A DNA stretch of 64,000 nt from SSSZ01 sp036732025 (GCA_036732025.1 DAINDE010000014.1:17576-81575), one strand, 5' to 3'. Shown: positions 25,415 to 33,696, counted from the first letter of the stretch. Notes: generated by a model not told the origin, from the letters alone. Program-made: numbers and translations.

Positions 25415-26212
25415 CTAGGCCGCCCCACCGGCCTCCGCCAGCCGCTGCATGAGGCCGGTCATGGCCGCCGCGGCGCCGATGGGCAGGCGATGGTCCACGA
25501 TGCGGCTCAATACCGTTTCGCCGGGATTGATCTCCACCGTGGGAATGCCGGACTGGATCGCCCACACCACCGGCTGGGCGATGTAGGGAAAGGCGCTGGA
25601 GGTGCCGACGCTGAAGACCATGTCGAACCCCCGCTCCAGGGCGTCGATGAAACGGTCCATGGCCGCCGTCGGCAGGGTCTCGCCGAAGAGCACCACTTCG
25701 GGCCGCAGGATGTGCCCGCAGCCCGGGCAGCGGGGCGGCATTTCCCAGCCGGCGAGGGTTTCGGCGACGGTGGCGAAGGCGCAGCGGGTACACTTGAGCT
25801 GCTGCAGGTTGCCGTGCACCTCGATCAGCTTGCGGCTGCCGGCCCGCCGATGCAGGCCGTCCACGTTCTGGGTGAAGACCAGGACTTCCGGCAGGCGCCG
25901 CTCCAGTTCGGCGATGGCATAGTGAGCGGCGTTGGGGCCGGCGTTGCGGCAATTGGCCTCGATCTGGGCAAGGTACTTCCAGGTGATGTCGGGGCGTTGG
26001 GCGAAGACGTCGCCGGAGAGGGCGTCCTCGATGCGCAGTCCCTCTTCGGTGACGCTGCCGTCGTAGAGACCGCCGATGCCGCGATAGGTGGGCAGGCCGG
26101 AATCCGCCGAAATGCCGGCGCCGGTGATGAACAGCACGCGCTCGGCGCGGGCCAGTTGCCGTGCCACACGCTCCAGTGCCGCTTCGATCGTCGCCGAGTC
26201 CGCCATGGCCAT
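25415..26212 (-). CDS. SIR2-family NAD-dependent protein deacylase
   Basis: 265-residue sirtuin: removes acyl groups from lysines using NAD. It has the NAD motifs GAGISADSGLPTYRG and TQNVDGLH, the catalytic histidine in VHGN, and a zinc site from the pairs CTRC and CPGC. A second ATG two codons in also has a usable purine-rich site, so the start may be 26206. It is convergent with the kinase operon and has no operon partner. Confidence 0.92.
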   Translation of the reverse strand: MAMADSATIEAALERVARQLARAERVLFITGAGISADSGLPTYRGIGGLYDGSVTEEGLRIEDALSGDVFAQRPDITWKYLAQIEANCRNAGPNAAHYAIAELERRLPEVLVFTQNVDGLHRRAGSRKLIEVHGNLQQLKCTRCAFATVAETLAGWEMPPRCPGCGHILRPEVVLFGETLPTAAMDRFIDALERGFDMVFSVGTSSAFPYIAQPVVWAIQSGIPTVEINPGETVLSRIVDHRLPIGAAAAMTGLMQRLAEAGGAA

Positions 26213-26304
26213 TCCCCCGCTCCGGTCACAGATTGTAACCCTTCGCCACTTGGCAATTCCGCGAAAAGTGGTCTATGAATCAGTTGGTTAACGGATCAAA
26301 CCCG

Positions 26305-26496
26305 ATGCCCCTGCCTTCACCCGTCGACTTCTCCATCCGGCTGGCCCGCGGCCCCGAGCGGCGCGCCGCCCGGCCGCCGGCTGCGCCTCCCTTCATTACC
26401 GAGGAAGGCTTGGTGCTGGTGGACCGCCGCACCAACCGGGATCGCCGTTGCCAGCGCAGCGGCAAGGCCGGCAGGTCGCTGCCGGTCGCCGCCTGA
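26305..26496 (+). CDS. Small Arg-rich hypothetical protein with DRR motif
   Basis: 63-residue frame, not recognised. It is rich in Arg, Pro and Ala and contains VLVDRRTNRDRRCQRSGK near the C-terminus. An ATG 30 bases upstream is in frame but has no ribosome site; this start has GGA 11 bases away. It is convergent with the next small gene, which carries a similar Arg-pair motif. Whether it is expressed is unproven. Confidence 0.45.
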   Translation: MPLPSPVDFSIRLARGPERRAARPPAAPPFITEEGLVLVDRRTNRDRRCQRSGKAGRSLPVAA

Positions 26497-26499
26497 GCT

Positions 26500-26685
26500 T
26501 CACCCCTCGCCCGTTGCCGCCGCAGCGCGGCTGACAAGGGCCGCTTCCCATTCCGCCAGGGAAGCCTCGATCACTTCCGGTTTGCGCCTTTCGACGCTGC
26601 GGCGCCGTTCCTTCCAGCCGAGGGGAGGACCGTCCTCGCGGTCGCGCCGGTCGCCCAGCCTGCGTTTGTCGTTGGCCTTCTTCAT
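26500..26685 (-). CDS. Small charged hypothetical protein with GDRRDRED motif
   Basis: 61-residue frame starting MKKANDKRRLGDRRDRED, with AGGCGG about 7 bases before the ATG. The N-terminal half is very rich in Arg, Asp, Glu and Lys; the C-terminal half is an alanine-rich helix (SLAEWEAALVSRAAAA). No family is recognised. It ends 3 bases from the convergent small gene at 26305-26496, and the two share Arg-Arg pair motifs. Confidence 0.5.
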   Translation of the reverse strand: MKKANDKRRLGDRRDREDGPPLGWKERRRSVERRKPEVIEASLAEWEAALVSRAAAATGEG

Positions 26686-26841
26686 GACACCGCCTATCCA
26701 ATTCCTCCAGACCGACCAAGGCATCGCCAGGTGGTATTCGCGTGACTATCCTACCCGATCCCGAAACCATCCGGGGAGTCCCGAATTTCCTTTCTGCTGC
26801 CGGCCTGCCATACTGCCGCCCACCGCCCTTGGGAATCGCCC

Positions 26842-27618
26842 TTGCCCACTGCCATCGTCCGCGGCCGCGCCATCGATTATGTCCGGCAGCCCCCCGCCCG
26901 GCCCCGGCCGGGGGCGCCGGTCATCGTCTTCCTCCACGAAGGCCTCGGCTCCGTTTCCCTGTGGCGTGATTTTCCACAGCAGGTGGCCGACGCCACCGGG
27001 TGCGAAGCGGTCGTCTACTCCCGCCACGGCTACGGCCGTTCGGCTGCCCTCGACGCCCCCCGCACTCCCGGCTACATGCATGACGAAGCCCTCCTTGCCC
27101 TCCCGGAATTCCTCGACGGGCTGGGCATCGAGTGCCCCCTCCTGTGCGGCCACAGCGACGGAGGCTCCATCGCCCTGATCCACGCCGGCGGCAGCGGACG
27201 GCCGGTCGCGGGAGTGATCGCCATGGCCCCGCACGTCATGGTGGAGAACGTCACCCTGACTGGCATCGCCGCCGCCGGCGAGACCTGGCGGGACACCGAC
27301 CTGGCGGCCCGCCTCGCCCGCCACCATGCCGACGCCGCCCGGGTCTTCCGGGAATGGCACGACACCTGGCTATCGCCGGCCTTCCGTGACTGGAACATCG
27401 AGGAATTCGTACCTCCCATCACCGCGCCCATCCTCGCCATCCAGGGCGAAGACGACGAGTACGCCACAATGGAACAAATTGACCGCATCGCCCGTCTCGG
27501 ACAAAACGTCGCATGCCTCAAGCTTGCCGACTGCGGCCATTCGCCCCAGCGGGACCAGCCGGCGGCCGTCATCGCCGCCTTCGCCGCCTTCGTTTCGCGA
27601 CTGACCGGGAATACCTGA
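26842..27618 (+). CDS. Alpha/beta-fold hydrolase
   Basis: 258-residue cytoplasmic hydrolase. It has the oxyanion strand VIVFLHEGLGS, the nucleophile elbow GHSDGG with the catalytic serine, the acid in GEDDEY and the histidine in CGHSPQRD, all in the expected order. The lid region is typical of the esterase/C-C hydrolase group, so the substrate cannot be named. The start is a TTG with GGGA 6 bases upstream; no ATG fits the conserved N-terminal strand. Monocistronic. Confidence 0.82.
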   Translation: MPTAIVRGRAIDYVRQPPARPRPGAPVIVFLHEGLGSVSLWRDFPQQVADATGCEAVVYSRHGYGRSAALDAPRTPGYMHDEALLALPEFLDGLGIECPLLCGHSDGGSIALIHAGGSGRPVAGVIAMAPHVMVENVTLTGIAAAGETWRDTDLAARLARHHADAARVFREWHDTWLSPAFRDWNIEEFVPPITAPILAIQGEDDEYATMEQIDRIARLGQNVACLKLADCGHSPQRDQPAAVIAAFAAFVSRLTGNT

Positions 27619-27657
27619 CACCCCGTCCGACCGGATTTCGAACACCCTGTGTCAAGG

Positions 27658-27672
27658 CGGCAACAATTGCCG
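27658..27672. promoter_or_regulatory. Inverted repeat upstream of the sigma-54 promoter
   Basis: CGGCAA and TTGCCG arms separated by 3 bases, about 195 bases before the -24 box of the EAL gene. Position and symmetry suit an enhancer-binding-protein site, but this is inference. Apart from this and the sigma-54 promoter, the 318-base stretch 27619-27936 holds nothing I can recognise. Confidence 0.3.
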
Positions 27673-27867
27673 GCCCAGCCTCGTTCGCTTGTCGGCTTCC
27701 TTTACATCCCTTCAGCCAAGGGAACCCCGGCCCGGTGCCGCCGTCTTCCTTGCCGGACCGGCGATGCGGCTGCCGCCAGGCGGCCGTCCCCGTCCGGCGC
27801 GGCTTGCGACGGGGACGGGTTCCAACCGGCGGCGGGCCACCCCCCGCCGCCAGCCCCGCCACCCAAT

Positions 27868-27884
27868 TGGCATCGATATTGCTT
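27868..27884 (+). promoter_or_regulatory. Sigma-54 (RpoN) -24/-12 promoter of the EAL gene
   Basis: TGGCATCGATATTGCTT matches the sigma-54 consensus (TGGCAC-N5-TTGC), with GG and GC exactly 10 bases apart. The predicted start at about 27894 is 43 bases upstream of the EAL ATG, which has a perfect AAGGAGG. Confidence 0.8.
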
Positions 27885-27936
27885 GATTGACCGCACAAGG
27901 TCCTTCGGGACCAACGCGGCCGCAAGGAGGCCCACC

Positions 27937-28542
27937 ATGAATAATCGAACCAGCCAGGTCTATCTCGGACGCCAAGCGGTCATCGATCGCCAGGGCAACA
28001 CCGTCGGCTACGAACTGCTCTTTCGCGCCGGCCCGGGAAACGCAGCCGAGGTGGCCGACGACATCGCCGCCACGGCCGAGGTCATCACCCACGCTTTCGG
28101 GGCATTCGGCCTGCAGGCCGTGGTGGGCGACCTCGCCGCCTTCATCAATGTCAGCCGCGCCACCCTGATGAGCGCAACCATCGAGGCCCTGCCCGCCGAC
28201 CGCGTGGTCATCGAGCTGCTCGAATCCATCCGCGTCGACGCCGAGGTACTGGAGCGCTGCCGGCAGTTGAAGGCCAAGGGCTACCGCCTGGCCCTGGACG
28301 ACTTCGTCGCCTACTCGGACGAATACGAGCCCCTGCTCGGCGTGGTGGATATCGTCAAGGTGGATATCCTGCTGCTGGGGGACGAGGCCCTGGCCACCCT
28401 GGTTCGCCGCCTGCGCCGCTGGCCGGTGTACCTGCTGGCCGAGAAGGTGGATACGCCCCGGCTCGCCCGGCGCTGCCGGGGCCTCGGCTTCAACCTCTTC
28501 CAGGGTTTCTTCTTCGAACGGCCGGTCACCCTCTCCGCCTGA
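27937..28542 (+). CDS. EAL-domain protein, YuxH type without HDOD
   Basis: 201-residue protein that is an EAL domain and nothing else. The signature is YELLFR (ELL at 26-28) in place of EAL. Several metal/substrate positions are kept (INVS, VIELLES, LDDF, IVKVD, AEKV, LFQGFFF), but the DDFGxGxSS loop is replaced by DDFVAYSDEY. This is the N-terminal half of the YuxH/CdgJ family, whose members normally continue with an HDOD domain; here the protein stops at the end of EAL. It is more likely a c-di-GMP-linked adaptor than a full phosphodiesterase. AAGGAGG precedes the ATG and a sigma-54 promoter lies at 27868. Confidence 0.88.
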   Translation: MNNRTSQVYLGRQAVIDRQGNTVGYELLFRAGPGNAAEVADDIAATAEVITHAFGAFGLQAVVGDLAAFINVSRATLMSATIEALPADRVVIELLESIRVDAEVLERCRQLKAKGYRLALDDFVAYSDEYEPLLGVVDIVKVDILLLGDEALATLVRRLRRWPVYLLAEKVDTPRLARRCRGLGFNLFQGFFFERPVTLSA

Positions 28543-28556
28543 GGCGCAACCAGGGG

Positions 28557-28586
28557 CTTGAAAACCCGCCCCCCGGCACCTACATC
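28557..28586 (+). promoter_or_regulatory. Sigma-32-like heat-shock promoter of the Hsp20 pair
   Basis: A perfect CTTGAAA -35 box (28557-28563) and CCTACATC (28579-28586) as the -10, 15 bases apart. This resembles the RpoH consensus and stands 52 bases upstream of the first small heat-shock gene. The -10 fit is only partial. Confidence 0.55.
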
Positions 28587-28593
28587 GGGGACA

Positions 28594-28613
28594 TGGGCGC
28601 CACCCGGCGCCCA
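28594..28613 (+). promoter_or_regulatory. Perfect 5'-leader hairpin upstream of hsp20
   Basis: TGGGCGCC and GGCGCCCA form an 8-bp GC-rich stem with a 4-base loop, 24 bases before the Hsp20 ATG. It does not cover the ribosome site, so it is more likely an RNA-stabilising hairpin or protein site than a thermosensor. Confidence 0.45.
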
Positions 28614-28637
28614 CCTGGTTCGAAAGGAGACGAGACC

Positions 28638-29078
28638 ATGTTCTATCGATCCCTTTTTCCCCGCGACGTGCTGTCCGAGCTTGAGCGCCTGCAGCGCGAG
28701 ATGCAGCAAGGCTTCGAACGCTCACCGAGCATCCGGGGCGTGGCCCGGGGCGGCTTTCCGGCGCTGAACGTCGGCAGCACGGCCGATTCGCTGGAAATCT
28801 ATGCCTTCGTGCCGGGCGCCGACCCCGCCGGCATCGACGTGCAACTGGAAAAGGGCGTGCTGACCATCGCCGGCGAGCGCAGGAGCACGCTCCCGGCGGC
28901 GGATGCCAAGGCCACCGTTCATATCGACGAACGCTTTGCCGGCCGCTTCCGCCGCGTCGTCACCCTGCCCGACGACATCGACCCCAACGCGGTGACGGCC
29001 CGCTTCCGGGACGGCGTCCTGCACATCAGCGTTAAGCGCCGCCAGGCCGCCCAGCCGCGCCGCATCGAGATCCAGTAA
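28638..29078 (+). CDS. Hsp20/alpha-crystallin family small heat-shock protein (first copy)
   Basis: 146-residue ATP-independent holdase. Residues 40-140 form the alpha-crystallin domain (LNVGSTADSLEIYAFVPGAD, GVLTIAGERRS, FRDGVLHISVKRR). The N-terminus (MFYRSLFPRDVLSELERLQ) is the amphipathic substrate-binding arm. The C-terminal PRRIEIQ holds a short RIEI in place of the IxI tail. AAAGGAG precedes the ATG. It is followed after 12 bases by a second Hsp20, so the two are made together under the sigma-32-like promoter. Confidence 0.93.
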   Translation: MFYRSLFPRDVLSELERLQREMQQGFERSPSIRGVARGGFPALNVGSTADSLEIYAFVPGADPAGIDVQLEKGVLTIAGERRSTLPAADAKATVHIDERFAGRFRRVVTLPDDIDPNAVTARFRDGVLHISVKRRQAAQPRRIEIQ

Positions 29079-29090
29079 GGAGACCGCACC

Positions 29091-29471
29091 ATGAGCGACA
29101 ACACCGCCGTCACCAAGGATACCGCCGCCCCCCGCGACGATGCCGCCCTGGTCCCGCCCGTGGACGTCATCGAGGACGCCGCCGGCATCACGCTCTACGC
29201 CGACCTGCCCGGGGTTTCCAAGGACAAGCTCAACCTGCACGTGGACGCCGACACCCTCACCATCGAGGGCGAGATCGCCCTGCCACTCCCCGAGGGCATG
29301 GAATCCACCCACGCCGAGGTCAGCCTGCCCCGCTACCGGCGCACCTTCACCCTTTCCCGGGAGCTGGACGCCGACAAGGTCAGCGCGGAATTCGCCCACG
29401 GCGTGCTCAAGCTGCGCATCCCCAAGGCGGAGCACGCGCTGCCGCGCAAGATCGAGATCAGCGTCGCCTGA
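29091..29471 (+). CDS. Hsp20/alpha-crystallin family small heat-shock protein (second copy)
   Basis: 126-residue small heat-shock protein, distinct in sequence from the first. The N-terminal arm is short and polar (MSDNTAVTKDTAAPRDDAAL) and is followed by the alpha-crystallin domain (VIEDAAGITLYADLPGV, RYRRTFTLSRELD, HGVLKLRIPKAE) and an RKIEISV tail. Such pairs often form mixed oligomers; that is inferred here from operon structure only. AAGGAG stands just before its start. Confidence 0.93.
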   Translation: MSDNTAVTKDTAAPRDDAALVPPVDVIEDAAGITLYADLPGVSKDKLNLHVDADTLTIEGEIALPLPEGMESTHAEVSLPRYRRTFTLSRELDADKVSAEFAHGVLKLRIPKAEHALPRKIEISVA

Positions 29472-29498
29472 GCGCCGCGTCCGGGCTGGCCCGGCCGG

Positions 29499-29864
29499 TC
29501 ACGAAGCCTCCGGCTGGGCCAGGAACATCCACAGCACCGAAATCACCACCATGCCCACCAGGGTCACCACCGACCAGGAAAAGAACCAGGCTGCCACCAG
29601 GCTGGTTTCCAGGACCTGGTCGGAAAGGTAGCCGAAGGCGAAGGCCAGGGCCGCCAAGGCCGCCCAGCGCCGCAGATAGACGGGCAGGTGGCGGCGCATG
29701 CGCCGGTTGTGCTGCCAGGCGGCATTGCGTTCGAAGAGGTTGCGCGCCCGCGTCATGTCGGCGAACAGCCAGTCGAAGAACCAGAAACGGTAGAGGAGCG
29801 TGGTGAAGCGGATGTCGGCGGCGGGCGGCTCCCTTCCGCCCTGCTTTGCTTCCCGTGGTCCCAT
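29499..29864 (-). CDS. Small inner-membrane protein with two helices
   Basis: Unnamed 121-residue protein. An aromatic, charged N-terminal half (RFTTLLYRFWFFDWLFADM, then RNLFERNAAWQHNRR) precedes two hydrophobic segments at about 65-82 and 88-115. GGGGAGG precedes the ATG, a strong ribosome site, so I take it as real. It is convergent with the Hsp20 pair. Function unknown. Confidence 0.7.
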   Translation of the reverse strand: MGPREAKQGGREPPAADIRFTTLLYRFWFFDWLFADMTRARNLFERNAAWQHNRRMRRHLPVYLRRWAALAALAFAFGYLSDQVLETSLVAAWFFSWSVVTLVGMVVISVLWMFLAQPEAS

Positions 29865-29959
29865 GGCGTGCCTCCCCGCTGGTCGATAACCTTGTGACAG
29901 CGGAAAGGCAAAAACAATCCGGGAGCGGCGCCCCTCGGTGAGGGCGAACGCGCCCCGCC

Positions 29960-30160
29960 TCAGCCCAGTTCGTCCACCCGCACCGGGTCGTCCGGCTCGA
30001 ATTCATCGGCGACGGTACCGTCGCCAATGCCCGTGACCATGGCCGCCAGGGTGGCGGACTGCTTGACGAAATACTCCGCGCTCACCGGGTCGTAGAAGCG
30101 CTGGCCGACGGCAACCTGGTCGAAGGTGACGCGGTGCTGGGTGACGTGGGCGGTGTTCAT
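29960..30160 (-). CDS. Small conserved-type hypothetical protein (66 residues)
   Basis: 66-residue acidic cytoplasmic protein, not recognised. The core VGQRFYDPVSAEYFVKQSAT resembles the start of the 95-residue protein at 32905 (LGATFEYEGEEYVKTGP), suggesting a shared small beta fold. AAGGAG lies 6-7 bases before the ATG, so it is well translated. The two proteins flank pepN. The C-terminus is Asp/Glu-rich (EFEPDDPVRVDELG). Confidence 0.65.
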   Translation of the reverse strand: MNTAHVTQHRVTFDQVAVGQRFYDPVSAEYFVKQSATLAAMVTGIGDGTVADEFEPDDPVRVDELG

Positions 30161-30240
30161 GGAGTCTCCTTGATGTTGGGTTGGGCGGCAGCCTGACCCG
30201 ACGCGGCCGCCACCCCGTTTGTCATGGAAGGCAATTTAGC

Positions 30241-32847
30241 CTAAGCCAGGGCCCGCGTCACGATCTCGAACACGTCCCGGGACAGGCCGGCGTGGTCGCG
30301 GATGCCCTCCAGGGCGCGCCGGGCATGGGCCTGGCGGCGGGCGTCGAACTTCTTCCAGCGGTCGAAGCAGCGGGCCAGCCGCGAGGCGACCTGCGGGTTG
30401 CGGGCATCGACGGCCTTGATCTGCTCGGCGAGGAAGGCGTAGCCGGCCCCGTCGGCGGCGTGGAAGCGCACCAGGTTGGCGCCGAAGTTGCGCAGGAGTG
30501 AATAGATCTTGTTGGGATTGCCCGGGTCGTAGGCGGGATGTCCGATGAGGCGGCGCACCGCGGCCAGGGTGTCGGCCCGCCGGCTGCCGGACTGCACCGC
30601 CAGCCACTTGTCCACCACCAGGGCCTCGCCCTGCCAGCGGCGGTAGAACGCCGCCAGGACTGCCTCCCGCTCCGGGCAATCGCCATTGACGTTGGCCAGG
30701 GCCGCGAGGGCGGCGTACTGGTCGGTCATGTTGTCGGCACCGTCGAACTGTTCGCTGGCAAGGCGGTGGACGGCGGTGGTATCGAGTTCCAGCAGCAGGC
30801 TGAGGCAGGCGTTCCGCAGGGCGCGGCGGCCGGCCTCGGCGGCACTGGGCTGGTAGGGGCCGCGGGGCGCCAGTTCGGCGTATACGGCGGCCAGTTCGCC
30901 CTGCAGCGCCTCCGCCAGGTGGCGGCGCAGGCCATTGCGGGCGGCGTGCAGGGCATCGGGATCGACGGTGTCGAGCATCTCCGCCAGGGTGCCCTCGCCG
31001 GGCAGATTGAGAGCTTCGGCGACGAAGCCGGCATCCCGTTCGCCGTGCCGGACGAGGAGGCGGCGGATGGCGTCGGCGAAGCCGGCCGGCCAGGCCGCCG
31101 GCCGGCCGGCGGCGAGGGCCCCGGTGGCGTCCAGAATCAGGTTGGAGGCCAGGCGCTGGCCGGCCTCCCAGGCGTTGAAGGGGTCGCTGTCGTAGGCCAG
31201 GAGCAGGGTCAGCTCGGCTGGCGCATAGGGGAAATCGAGCACCACCGGCGCCGAGAAGTCGCGCAGGAGCGAGGGCACGGGGGCCACGGCGATATCGTCG
31301 AAAACGAAGCTCTGGCTGGTTTCCGTCAGCAGCAGGGTCCTGGCGCTGCCGGGCAGTTCCTGCCCGGCGGGGTCGTAGAGGGCGACGCGGATGGGGATCA
31401 GGTTGGGGGCATCGTCCCCGGCCTTGGCGTTGGACTGGCTGAAGGTCAGCGTATAGCGACGGGCGGCGGCATCGTAGGTACCGCCGGCCTGGACATGGGG
31501 GGTGCCCGGCTGGGCGTACCAGCGCATGAACTGGCCGAAATCGAAGCCGGAAACGGCGGCCATGGCGGCGACGAAGTCGTCGCAAGTCACCGCCTGGCCA
31601 TCATGGCGGCGGAAGTACTCGTCCATGCCGGCGCGGAAGGCGTCGCGGCCGATGAGGGTCTGGATCATGCGCACCACCTCGGCGCCCTTTTCATAGACGG
31701 TGGCGGTGTAGAAATTGTTGATCTCCATGTAGGAGGCCGGCCGCACCGGGTGGGCCATGGGGCCGGCGTCCTCGGGGAACTGGGCGGCCCGCAGGCCGCG
31801 CACCTCGCGGATGCGGGCGGTGACGGGGTTATGGACGTCGGCGCCGAATTCCTGGTCGCGGAAGACGGTGAGGCCCTCCTTGAGGGACAGCTGGAACCAG
31901 TCCCGGCAGGTGACGCGGTTGCCGGTCCAGTTGTGGAAATACTCGTGGGCGACGACCCGGTCGATGTTCTCGAAATCGGCGTCGGTGGCCACGTCCGCCC
32001 GGGCCAGCACGTACTTGGTGTTGAAAATGTTGAGGCCCTTGTTCTCCATGGCCCCCATGTTGAAGTCGCCCACCGCCACGATCATGTAGTGGTCGAGGTC
32101 GCATTCCAGGCCGAAGCGGGCCTCGTCCCAGGCCATGGATTTCTTCAGGGCAGCCATGGCATGCGGGCACTGGTCAAGCTTGCCCGGCTCGACGTAGATG
32201 GCGAGCTGCACCGTGCGGCCGGAGGCGGTGGTGAAGGTGTCCCGCAGCACGTCCAGCTTGCCCGCCACCACGGCAAAGAGGTAGCAGGGCTTCTTGAAGG
32301 GGTCCTCCCAGCGGGCCCAGTGGCGGCCGTCAGCCTCGTCGCCGGCGGCGACGGGGTTGCCGTTGGCCAGCAGCACCGGCAGGGCCGCCTTGTCGGCATG
32401 CAAGGTCACCGTGTAGGTGGCCATCACGTCCGGCCGGTCCGGGAACCAGGTGATGCGGCGGAAGCCCTGGGCCTCGCACTGGGTGAAATAGCCGTCCTTG
32501 GACCGGTAGAGGCCGGAGAGGCGGGTATTGCCGTCCGCATCGATGCGCACCACTGTCTGCAGGGTGAAGGACTCGGGAACGGCAGCAATGACCAGCTGGC
32601 TACGGGCCAGGTGGTAGTCGCCGGCGGCAAGGAGCCGGCCGTCGAGGCTGACGGACAGGGTTTCCAGGTCCTCGCCGTCGAGGGCCAGGGGCAGGGCCGC
32701 CACGGCCGGGTTGCGGCGGCAGGCCAGGGTGGCGGTGACCACGGTGGCGCCGGGGCGGAGATCGATGTCCAGCGCGACACGATCCACCCAATAGGCAGGG
32801 GGCGTGTAGTCTTCGAGATAGACGGTCTGGGGGGTTTCGGTTTTCAT
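30241..32847 (-). CDS. pepN: Aminopeptidase N
   Basis: Cytoplasmic M1-family zinc metallopeptidase that trims N-terminal residues from peptides. The 868-residue protein has the substrate motif GAMEN at 265-269, the zinc motif HEYFH at 301-305 and the third zinc ligand Glu324 (LKEGLTVF). The C-terminal helical domain is complete, and the length is close to the E. coli enzyme. It stands alone between two small unknown proteins on the same strand, with no clear promoter signature. Confidence 0.97.
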   Translation of the reverse strand: MKTETPQTVYLEDYTPPAYWVDRVALDIDLRPGATVVTATLACRRNPAVAALPLALDGEDLETLSVSLDGRLLAAGDYHLARSQLVIAAVPESFTLQTVVRIDADGNTRLSGLYRSKDGYFTQCEAQGFRRITWFPDRPDVMATYTVTLHADKAALPVLLANGNPVAAGDEADGRHWARWEDPFKKPCYLFAVVAGKLDVLRDTFTTASGRTVQLAIYVEPGKLDQCPHAMAALKKSMAWDEARFGLECDLDHYMIVAVGDFNMGAMENKGLNIFNTKYVLARADVATDADFENIDRVVAHEYFHNWTGNRVTCRDWFQLSLKEGLTVFRDQEFGADVHNPVTARIREVRGLRAAQFPEDAGPMAHPVRPASYMEINNFYTATVYEKGAEVVRMIQTLIGRDAFRAGMDEYFRRHDGQAVTCDDFVAAMAAVSGFDFGQFMRWYAQPGTPHVQAGGTYDAAARRYTLTFSQSNAKAGDDAPNLIPIRVALYDPAGQELPGSARTLLLTETSQSFVFDDIAVAPVPSLLRDFSAPVVLDFPYAPAELTLLLAYDSDPFNAWEAGQRLASNLILDATGALAAGRPAAWPAGFADAIRRLLVRHGERDAGFVAEALNLPGEGTLAEMLDTVDPDALHAARNGLRRHLAEALQGELAAVYAELAPRGPYQPSAAEAGRRALRNACLSLLLELDTTAVHRLASEQFDGADNMTDQYAALAALANVNGDCPEREAVLAAFYRRWQGEALVVDKWLAVQSGSRRADTLAAVRRLIGHPAYDPGNPNKIYSLLRNFGANLVRFHAADGAGYAFLAEQIKAVDARNPQVASRLARCFDRWKKFDARRQAHARRALEGIRDHAGLSRDVFEIVTRALA

Positions 32848-32904
32848 CGGGCTTGCCCTGTCGGGTGGGGATGGCCCCGATGATACGACAAGCGGGCGCG
32901 GCGC

Positions 32905-33192
32905 CTAGCCGATGGCCTCGAGGAAGGTTTGCCGCGCCTCGGCGAAGGCGGCCTGATGCTCAGCGGGAATCAGGGGCGCACAACGGCAGCAGAAGGCATC
33001 GAAGGCCGCAGTCACCGCCGGCGCCCTCTCCTTGCCGGCACGTTCCGCCGCCGGGGTCGGCACCTTGAGCACGGCGTGGCGCGGGATCATGCGCTGCCCG
33101 CCCTTGCCGGTGGCGAACATCGGCCCGGTCTTGACGTATTCCTCGCCTTCGTACTCGAAGGTGGCGCCCAGGGGAAGCTGGTGGATTTTCAT
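32905..33192 (-). CDS. Hypothetical protein (95 residues), similar to the 66-residue protein at 29960
   Basis: Not recognised. Residues 1-45 are beta-rich (MKIHQLPLGATFEYEGEEYV) and match the pattern of the smaller protein at 29960. Residues 50-95 are helical with a CCRC cluster and APLIPAEHQAAFAEARQTF, which suggests a metal or redox site, though this is speculative. The start lacks a good ribosome site. It lies 57 bases upstream of pepN on the same strand and could be co-transcribed. Confidence 0.65.
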   Translation of the reverse strand: MKIHQLPLGATFEYEGEEYVKTGPMFATGKGGQRMIPRHAVLKVPTPAAERAGKERAPAVTAAFDAFCCRCAPLIPAEHQAAFAEARQTFLEAIG

Positions 33193-33231
33193 GGTGATTC
33201 GACAGGAGGGGACAACAGGGTAAGGATACTC

Positions 33232-33561
33232 CTATCGCCGATAATGGCGTTCCTCTTCCCAGCGCCCTCCCCGTTCCCGCCAGCGGTCGCCGTCGCGGTC
33301 CCAGCGGTGGGGTTCCCAGCGATGGCCCGGACGCGGCGCTTCCCAGCGGCCCGGCATCCACTCGTGGCGGCTGCCGCGCCAACTCCAGAAGCCGTCGATC
33401 CAGACGTAGCCGACCGCCGGCGGCGGCCCCACGTATTCCACCCGGGGCGGCGGTGGCGCGACGATGACCGCGTCCCCGTAGTAGGGGCGCGGCGGGGGAG
33501 CGACGACGCAACCACCCAGCAGGGCGGCGGCGATGGGGACGAAGCGATACCAGCAGGCCAT
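33232..33561 (-). CDS. YXWxxGxW-repeat outer-membrane-type lipoprotein
   Basis: 109-residue lipoprotein. The signal peptide ends in the lipobox LLGGC (residues 14-18) and is followed by a Pro-rich linker. Aromatic YVWIDGFWSWRGSRHEWMPG-type repeats then lead to a very Arg/Trp/Glu/His-rich tail. This is the pattern of the WXXGXW-repeat family common in proteobacterial envelopes, function unknown. AAGGG lies upstream of the ATG. Confidence 0.8.
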   Translation of the reverse strand: MACWYRFVPIAAALLGGCVVAPPPRPYYGDAVIVAPPPPRVEYVGPPPAVGYVWIDGFWSWRGSRHEWMPGRWEAPRPGHRWEPHRWDRDGDRWRERGGRWEEERHYRR

Positions 33562-33696
33562 GATCTTGCCCTTTCGTTGATGCCTGTCCGATTAACGCAC
33601 CGCCCCCAGGCGGGAACGACCACGGAAACAGGGATTTACGAACGGTTGCATTTGGGCGCCTGGCCCCCGCCCCCCACCGGGAACGGAAACTTCTCG

